A DNA stretch of 6,204 nt from Dehalococcoidia bacterium (lineage in GTDB: Bacteria; Chloroflexota; Dehalococcoidia; UBA1151; UBA1328). The stretch is from contig JASLNQ010000042.1 of assembly GCA_030745955.1 (NCBI GenBank), positions 1 through 6,204 on the forward strand, in the 5' to 3' direction. How positions within the stretch are numbered: position 1 is the first letter of the stretch; each line of letters begins with the position of its first letter. Below the pieces are notes generated by a model. The model did not search any database. It was not told the DNA's origin and saw only the letters and a list, made by a program, of their open reading frames with translations. A program made the translations under genes and the position numbers. Shown here piece by piece: positions 1 to 4,116 of this stretch.

Positions 1-256
1 ATTTTGCGTTACGACCGAGCAGGTTGAGCGCGGCCCGCTCGAGCTCCGAGTCGGATATCGCCAGGTGGACCGTAATTTTCCGTGCGTCCTGCCACTCAAC
101 GTCGTCGCTGAGTGGAATGAGCAGGGGCTGTGTATTGCCGTGCTTAAGGGCCAAGGGGGGATAATTCTTAAAGTGTGAACATGTGATCGGCAACCGGCCG
201 GACAACCGGGTGGAACCTACGACATCATAGTTGTCGTACCAGGTACCGACCAACAA
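1..256 (-). CDS. Unresolved partial reading frame at left edge
   Basis: Read on the minus strand, the frame is open from position 280 to the left edge (about 93 codons) with no stop. It has no ATG; the first plausible start is a TTG at 256-254, giving 85 residues. The translation looks protein-like: an aromatic start (GTWYDNYDVVGSTRLSGR) and an amphipathic helix near the edge (SDSELERAALNLLGR). I do not recognise a family. The plus strand is also open in the same codon register from 2 to 178 (58 codons, TGA at 176-178) and could instead be the 3' end of an upstream gene. Codon-position base bias does not decide between them: G at first positions favours plus, the C-over-G balance at second positions favours minus. 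The minus frame is longer but lacks a good start and Shine-Dalgarno. It may also be a decayed fragment. Confidence 0.3.
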   Translation of the reverse strand, partial: MLVGTWYDNYDVVGSTRLSGRLPITCSHFKNYPPLALKHGNTQPLLIPLSDDVEWQDARKITVHLAISDSELERAALNLLGRNAK

Positions 257-361
257 ACCCTGATTCTCACGCTCCGGAGTTCAACCCACCCGGTCTATCG
301 TGAATCGAACTGGTGTAACAAGCATCGGAATTAACAGGCAGGAACCCGTGCCAGCCTATTG

Positions 362-385
362 TGTTTCCCGACTCGCTGGGAAACA
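362..385. promoter_or_regulatory. Perfect dyad upstream of the ccdA-like gene, possible operator
   Basis: TGTTTCCC at 362-369 and GGGAAACA at 378-385 are exact reverse complements separated by 8 bases. The dyad ends 54 bases before the start codon of the CcdA-like gene. A -10-like TATTAC at 387-392 follows directly, with a weak -35-like TTGTGT at 359-364 (spacing longer than ideal), so a bound repressor here could block a promoter. It could instead be a leader hairpin if transcription starts further upstream. The regulator is unknown. Confidence 0.35.
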
Positions 386-439
386 GTATTACAAGCCAAA
401 TGCAACCTCGTGCATAACCACAGGTGACCCGTACCCACG

Positions 440-1381
440 ATGACAACCACCAGCACCCAATTCACACAGGACGAAGTTGGGTTCAAACTCAAAAACCTGC
501 CGGTCCCGGCAATCGCGGCTGCGCTGATCACCGGAATCGCGCTGGCAGCGGGCCTGGTAGTCGGGCCCGGAGCAAACGGCTTTGTTGGCGGCGCGCTCAA
601 CTACTCGGCTGATAGCGCAGGGTTCGTTGGCAACGTCGGCTCGTTCCTGCCGTTCGGGTTCGCATTCGCAGCCGGGATGGTCGCGACTGTAAATCCGTGT
701 GGGTTCGTGATGCTGCCAGCCTTCCTGACGATGTACCTGACCGATCAGCAGGGTGACGCTAAGGCTGAAACGGGGAGGCGCGCGATCGGTATCTCCCGCT
801 CACTCATCAAGGCACTCTATGTAAGCGCAGCACTCGGCGCTGGCTTCGTACTGTTGTTCGGCATGGTGGGACTCGGCATTTCGGCAGGGGCGCAATCGTT
901 CTTTGTTTCGGTCTTCCCGTGGGTCGGCTTCGTACTGGGTTTCGCCATGGCCGCGCTCGGAGCCTACTTGTTCGCAGGCGGCAAGCTGTACAACAACCGT
1001 GCACAGTCGGCGGCCGCTCGAATTGGCAGCCCGACCGACACCAGTGTGAAGGGCTACTTCCTGTTCGGTATTTCGTACGCCGTCGCTTCGCTGAGTTGCA
1101 CGCTCCCGATCTTCCTGAGCGTGATCGGTATATCCATCCGTGGCACCGGCATCGTCGAGGCCACAGGTCAGTTCCTGGCCTATGCACTCGGCATGACCTT
1201 CGTCATCACCATCCTGACGATCGGCATCGCCGTCTTCAAAGGTGCGCTGGTCAACCGGATCCGCCAGGTGATGCCGTACGTCTCTCCGATCTCGGCGGGT
1301 GTGCTGATCCTCGTTGGTGGCTACCTGATCTTCTACTGGCTCACCGAAGGTGAAGTGGCCCGCAGTTTCGGCATCGGGTAG
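440..1381 (+). CDS. ccdA: CcdA-like cytochrome c biogenesis / thiol-disulfide transmembrane protein
   Basis: This 313-residue integral membrane protein is of the CcdA/DsbD-beta type. The family carries reducing equivalents from cytoplasmic thioredoxin across the membrane to extracytoplasmic thiol proteins, for example in haem attachment to apocytochrome c. Signatures are NPCGF at residues 85-89 and SCTLPIF at 219-225. Cys87 and Cys220 are the only cysteines, one in each half, as expected for the redox pair. About seven hydrophobic segments are visible (roughly 23-42, 66-100, 126-150, 156-180, 204-230, 240-266, 284-302). The first is an extra N-terminal helix relative to the usual six-helix CcdA. 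The ATG at 440 has an AGGTGA at 422-427, 12 bases upstream. No thioredoxin-like partner, ResB or haem-lyase gene adjoins it, so the pathway (cytochrome c maturation or another thiol-reduction or metal-resistance role) is inferred from family only. Confidence 0.8.
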   Translation: MTTTSTQFTQDEVGFKLKNLPVPAIAAALITGIALAAGLVVGPGANGFVGGALNYSADSAGFVGNVGSFLPFGFAFAAGMVATVNPCGFVMLPAFLTMYLTDQQGDAKAETGRRAIGISRSLIKALYVSAALGAGFVLLFGMVGLGISAGAQSFFVSVFPWVGFVLGFAMAALGAYLFAGGKLYNNRAQSAAARIGSPTDTSVKGYFLFGISYAVASLSCTLPIFLSVIGISIRGTGIVEATGQFLAYALGMTFVITILTIGIAVFKGALVNRIRQVMPYVSPISAGVLILVGGYLIFYWLTEGEVARSFGIG

Positions 1382-1408
1382 GCCGCAGCGGCCGACTCGG
1401 CGCTGGTC

Positions 1409-1440
1409 CCTTTCCCTTCGGGGAGGGGCGTTCATTATTC
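1409..1440 (+). terminator. Rho-independent terminator with UUCG loop
   Basis: The stem pairs 1409-1416 with 1421-1428 (8 pairs, two of them G-U) around a C(UUCG)G tetraloop, an unusually stable closure. A T-rich stretch follows (TTCATTATT, 1431-1439), short and interrupted for a U-tract. It lies 28 bases after the ccdA-like stop codon. A separate GC palindrome, GGCCGC-A-GCGGCC (1381-1393), overlaps the last base of that stop codon. Confidence 0.55.
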
Positions 1441-1555
1441 GGAACGACTAAGTCCACTATTGGGCGAACGGAGCCCGGATGACGTCCGACATACTCGGTA
1501 GATTCATCTGATGGTTCCGTTTGCCTGGGGTTGGTGAGGTCAATTGGGTAGGTAC

Positions 1556-1594
1556 TGCTAGCATTTACCGACCCGTTTCTACCGCTGCTACGTT
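1556..1594 (+). promoter_or_regulatory. Two tandem extended -10-like boxes before the methyltransferase
   Basis: TGCTAGCAT (1556-1564) and TGCTACGTT (1586-1594) both fit the extended -10 pattern TGnTAnnnT and lie 30 bases apart. The second ends 10 bases before the ATG at 1605, so transcription from it would begin at or just before the start codon (leaderless). No Shine-Dalgarno is visible between 1570 and 1604, which fits. No clear -35 is seen for either box. Confidence 0.3.
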
Positions 1595-1604
1595 ACCTGG
1601 GCTA

Positions 1605-2312
1605 ATGACCCGCACAGCACTTCACAACGACTACGATGAGGATCCTGACCGCTTTTTGGGCGGTGCCAGGTTGGTGGAACGACACTGGCTAACCGGTGAT
1701 GTTCACGAAATCGTGGCTGAGCGTTTCGATGAAGAATCTGCTGCTCATGTGTTGGACATCGGATGCGGCAATGGGCGCCTGATTCGCCAGCTTTCAAAAC
1801 ACAACATTAATTTCATCGGCATCGACCAATCTCCGAAGATGCTTGCCGATGTTGATGGTCCGGTTCTAGTCGGCGATGCAACAGACCTTCAGTTCCCAGA
1901 TGCTCACTTCGACGGAGCCGCGGCACTCTACATGCTCTACCATCTACCAGATCCCAAACTGGCAATAGCAGAAGCTTGGAGAATCCTTCAAGACGGTGGC
2001 CTATTCGTGGCTTCGGCTCCGAGCCGGTACGATGATCCTGAACTTGTTCCTTATTTACCCGAATCCGACCCCTCCACGTTTGATGCCGAAATTGGGCCTG
2101 GACTGATCAACGAAATCTTCCACAACGTCGAGGTCGAACGCTGGGATCTCCTAGGGGTCTACCTCCCGGATACAGGTGCCATAGCCAAATATCTCTACCA
2201 CCACAACGCGATCCCAATTGAACGAGCGAGCCGCTTGGCTCTCGGCGTCCCGGCTCCCCTGACTCTCACCAAGCGAGGTGCCCTGATCTGGGCTCGTAAG
2301 AATCCAACATAG
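1605..2312 (+). CDS. Class I SAM-dependent methyltransferase (Methyltransf_11/25-like)
   Basis: This 235-residue protein transfers a methyl group from S-adenosylmethionine to an unidentified acceptor. Motif I is VLDIGCGNGRL (about residues 51-61), followed by an acidic strand end, GIDQSPKML (about 76-84), then GDATDLQFPDAHFD and the YMLYHLPDP loop. A post-motif helix and strand, AWRILQDGGLFVAS, completes a classic Rossmann-like UbiE/Methyltransf_11 core. The C-terminal part (roughly 165-235) is less typical and probably binds substrate. The frame stays open upstream to a TTG at 1521, but those 28 residues lie before the fold and overlap promoter-like boxes, so the ATG is preferred. The gene stands alone: terminator before, structured intergenic region after. 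Base use differs from its neighbours: 1921-1980 counts 30 G+C of 60, against 40 of 60 at 5641-5700 in the SDR gene. This may reflect horizontal acquisition. Confidence 0.8.
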   Translation: MTRTALHNDYDEDPDRFLGGARLVERHWLTGDVHEIVAERFDEESAAHVLDIGCGNGRLIRQLSKHNINFIGIDQSPKMLADVDGPVLVGDATDLQFPDAHFDGAAALYMLYHLPDPKLAIAEAWRILQDGGLFVASAPSRYDDPELVPYLPESDPSTFDAEIGPGLINEIFHNVEVERWDLLGVYLPDTGAIAKYLYHHNAIPIERASRLALGVPAPLTLTKRGALIWARKNPT

Positions 2313-2340
2313 ACCAAGTCGACGAACAACTTTCTTGAAG

Positions 2341-2356
2341 TCCGATGAAAATCGGA
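2341..2356 (+). terminator. Perfect GAAA-loop hairpin after the methyltransferase, possible weak terminator
   Basis: TCCGAT (2341-2346), GAAA loop (2347-2350) and ATCGGA (2351-2356) form a perfect 6-bp stem closed by a GNRA tetraloop, 28 bases after the methyltransferase stop. The bases that follow (ATTATG) are AT-rich but not a U-tract. It may act as a weak terminator or a 3'-end stabilising hairpin. Confidence 0.35.
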
Positions 2357-2376
2357 ATTATGAACGGCCCTCCTTT

Positions 2377-2455
2377 GAGCGAGGGGGTTCGGGCGTGGGT
2401 GAAAGTTGTGGGTGGGCATCCGCAGGGAAGCTCTTGCCCACACCCACCCTCGCTC
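2377..2455. repeat. Large imperfect inverted repeat in the intergenic region
   Basis: The outer arms GAGCGAGGG (2377-2385) and CCCTCGCTC (2447-2455) are a perfect 9-bp match. Inside, TGGGCA (2413-2418) pairs with TGCCCA (2435-2440) around a 16-base loop. GTGGG (2408-2412) can pair with CCCAC (2443-2447) across a 2-base bulge, or TGGGTG (2396-2401) with CACCCA (2441-2446). A CATTCC...GGAACC segment follows at 2461-2484. The form resembles dispersed REP/MITE-like intergenic repeats, but copy number cannot be seen from one window. The 2313-2556 interval shows no convincing gene. Confidence 0.45.
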
Positions 2456-2542
2456 ACTGTCATTCCAGCCGGCGCGGAGGAACCTTTAGTTTTCACTGCC
2501 GAGAAGCGGTTGAGCGGCGGCACCCACCTGCATGCCACCCCA

Positions 2543-2548
2543 TACAAT
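2543..2548 (+). promoter_or_regulatory. -10 box for the small membrane protein, suggesting a leaderless mRNA
   Basis: TACAAT matches the sigma-70-type -10 consensus in five of six positions. It ends 8 bases before the ATG at 2557, the position expected when transcription starts on the start codon. No Shine-Dalgarno lies just before the ATG, and no good -35 is visible at the usual spacing. Confidence 0.35.
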
Positions 2549-2556
2549 CAGTCGCT

Positions 2557-3030
2557 ATGACTTTTCCTCGCTGGGACAGAATTTACTTCTTCGTTTTCTT
2601 TTCCATGGTGTTTGCGGTGCTGGCGTACGTGGTTTTGCTGGTTGTACCGCTCATCGAAATCGTGGAGGAGGTCCCCGCTGGTGAAAGCCAGGAAGCGACC
2701 CAACTCACCCTGCTGGCCGATGGCCAGGTCCTGCCGCTGGTGATAAGTCTTCTCCCGGTTATTCTCACTGGCGGCGCGCTGCTGGTCATCCCGAAGGAAG
2801 GAGTTCCCGACCGGTCAGGCAAGATCAACCTGTGGCTTTCAACCTTCCTCATCTATGTGTTCGTAGTCATCTCTATCCTGTCGGTCGGCATATTGTTCAT
2901 CCCCTCCGCGATCCTCATTACGGCCGCCGCAGTCGGCTCACAGGTACGCAGGCGGACGGGTAGCCGGGACCAGGCACCGGGATCGAAAACAGGGCGTGGC
3001 GGCGGTAAACGGGGGCGCGACAGGGGCTAG
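2557..3030 (+). CDS. Small four-helix membrane protein, function unknown
   Basis: I do not recognise this 157-residue protein. Hydrophobic segments lie at about 10-34, 58-78, 92-108 and 110-126, separated by a charged acidic loop (about 34-50, IEEVPAGESQE-like) and a short basic loop (about 80-91). The C-terminus from about 130 is a strongly basic Gly/Arg/Lys tail, which by the positive-inside rule should be cytoplasmic; the N-terminus would then also be cytoplasmic. The frame remains open upstream to 2335, but that extension is hydrophilic and crosses the inverted repeat. The ATG at 2557 begins right at the hydrophobic protein and sits 8 bases after a -10-like box, so it is preferred. The stop codon overlaps a -10-like sequence of the next gene. 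Nothing ties it to the downstream acyl-CoA genes beyond adjacency. Confidence 0.6.
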   Translation: MTFPRWDRIYFFVFFSMVFAVLAYVVLLVVPLIEIVEEVPAGESQEATQLTLLADGQVLPLVISLLPVILTGGALLVIPKEGVPDRSGKINLWLSTFLIYVFVVISILSVGILFIPSAILITAAAVGSQVRRRTGSRDQAPGSKTGRGGGKRGRDRG

Positions 3031-3033
3031 ACT
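3028..3033 (+). promoter_or_regulatory. -10-like box of the hydratase-SDR operon
   Basis: TAGACT resembles a sigma-70 -10 and overlaps the TAG stop of the preceding gene. It predicts a start of transcription near 3040 and a leader of about 40 bases carrying an AGGTGG Shine-Dalgarno at 3066-3071. No strong -35 is visible. Confidence 0.3.
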
Positions 3034-3080
3034 ATCGTAACTTTCACGGGTCTCGACGCAACGCCAGGTGGCAAACAGCA

Positions 3081-3575
3081 ATGACGACATCGGAAAACAC
3101 GGTTATCGACGATGAACTGCGGTCGTTCATCGGGCTCGAAACGAAACCGGCCACTTATGAAATCGAAAAACACGCCGTAGCGCGGTTTGCCTGCGCGATC
3201 GGCGATCCCAACCCGGTGTCATGGGATGAAGTAGCAGCTCGAAAGTCGTCCTACGGAGGGCTCATCGCCCCTCCGACCTTCCTCAGGTCGCTGCTCGCAG
3301 GCGATCTTCCAAAGCCCTACCCCGAACCGTTCGCACACGTCCTCGACGGTGGCAGCAGCTACCGGTTTTTCGAGCCTGTGCGCGTTGGCGACCGGATCAC
3401 CGTCACCCGCAAGATTGTCGACCTGTTCGAGAAGCACGGCCGGATGGGCACGATGCTGTTCAAGATCTCCGAAACTTCCTACGTGAACCAGCTCGGTCAG
3501 CTGGCCGCGACACAAACGACGACCACGATTACTTACGGCACTGGAGAAAAGGACCCCGGCGTTGGCGACCACTAA
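3081..3575 (+). CDS. MaoC-like / FAS1-type dehydratase subunit with degenerate active site
   Basis: This 164-residue single hot-dog protein belongs to the FAS1-like dehydratase (MaoC N-terminal) family, like the HadA/HadC-type subunits. The central-helix motif is FACAIGDPNPVSWDE (36-50). It keeps G41-D42-x-N44-P45 of the hydratase 2 signature GDxNPxH but has Ser47 where the catalytic His belongs, so it is probably not active alone. GGLIAPPTFL (59-68) and LDGGSSYRFFEPVRVGD (88-104) are typical of the acyl-binding loop and following strand. The ATG has AGGTGG at 3066-3071, 9 bases upstream. Its 3' end overlaps the intact hot-dog gene by 14 bp, which implies co-translation and a heterodimer in which this half forms the acyl pocket. 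Expected role: part of an (R)-specific enoyl-CoA hydratase in the cytoplasm. Exact substrate unknown. Confidence 0.8.
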   Translation: MTTSENTVIDDELRSFIGLETKPATYEIEKHAVARFACAIGDPNPVSWDEVAARKSSYGGLIAPPTFLRSLLAGDLPKPYPEPFAHVLDGGSSYRFFEPVRVGDRITVTRKIVDLFEKHGRMGTMLFKISETSYVNQLGQLAATQTTTTITYGTGEKDPGVGDH

Positions 3576-4074
3576 CACCCCTGGACCGTCCGGCACGTCA
3601 CCGGCGAGCAACAGCCAGTCCGTAACCGGCGTAGAGGTCCCGAGCCTGTGGTTCGAGGACGTGGCCGTTGGCGATGCACTGCCGGACCTGGTGAAGGAAC
3701 CCGACACCCGGCAGCTCGCCATGTACGCCGGTGCTTCACAGGACTTCGTACCCATCCACTACGATCAGAACGTCGCGCAGGCGGCAGGCCACCCGATGGT
3801 CATCATTCACGGCGCCCTGAAAAGCGCCTGGCTGGCAGAACTCGTGACCGGCTGGATCGGCTGGTCGGGGCGATTGCTTGAGCTCGACGTCTCGTACCGC
3901 GCGATCGACTTTCCCGGTACGACGGCGACCTGTATCGGGAAGGTTACGGAGACGAAGATCGAAAACGGGATCGGGCTGGTTGAACTGGAGATCGGTCTGC
4001 GGAACCTCGAAGGGGTGATCACCACGCCGGGCCGTGCGCTGGTATCCCTCCCAACGAAGACAGCTTTCTCCTAG
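3562..4074 (+). CDS. MaoC-type (R)-specific enoyl-CoA hydratase, catalytic subunit
   Basis: This 170-residue hot-dog protein probably hydrates trans-2-enoyl-CoA to (R)-3-hydroxyacyl-CoA. The hydratase 2 motif is YAGASQDFVPIHYD (55-68). Asp61 and His66 have the five-residue spacing of the catalytic pair in known hydratase 2 enzymes, although the usual GDxNPxH reads QDFVPIH here. IIHGALKSAW (81-90) forms the following strand and helix, and YRAIDFPGTT (112-121) the outer loop. The start is a TTG at 3562: AAAGGA (3548-3553) sits 8 bases upstream, and no in-frame ATG occurs before residue 54, inside the hot-dog fold. The first 25 residues are a Ser/Thr/Pro-rich, probably disordered leader. The gene overlaps the upstream degenerate subunit by 14 bp and lies 42 bases before the tandem SDR gene. 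The two hot-dog proteins together resemble the double-hot-dog hydratase domain of eukaryotic MFE-2. Confidence 0.82.
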   Translation: MATTNTPGPSGTSPASNSQSVTGVEVPSLWFEDVAVGDALPDLVKEPDTRQLAMYAGASQDFVPIHYDQNVAQAAGHPMVIIHGALKSAWLAELVTGWIGWSGRLLELDVSYRAIDFPGTTATCIGKVTETKIENGIGLVELEIGLRNLEGVITTPGRALVSLPTKTAFS

Positions 4075-4116
4075 CCGGCACCTCGGCAGTCGACCAGTAG
4101 ATAAGGATCGGTACCC

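Noticed and set aside
302..310. On the minus strand the sequence GTTCGATTC resembles a tRNA T-loop
   Set aside because: The flanking bases cannot form the 5-bp T-stem, and no acceptor stem, anticodon arm or D-arm fits around it.
800..1435. A 211-codon open frame on the minus strand across the ccdA-like gene
   Set aside because: It is highly charged and rich in Arg, Glu and Cys, lies antisense to a clear membrane protein with conserved cysteine motifs, and has no recognisable fold.
1521..1604. TTG start at 1521 extending the methyltransferase by 28 residues
   Set aside because: No Shine-Dalgarno precedes it, the added residues lie outside the fold, and the stretch contains two extended -10-like boxes; the ATG at 1605 fits better.
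2335..2556. In-frame upstream extension of the small membrane protein
   Set aside because: It crosses the hairpin and inverted repeat, gives a low-complexity hydrophilic sequence, and the ATG at 2557 has a well-placed -10 box.
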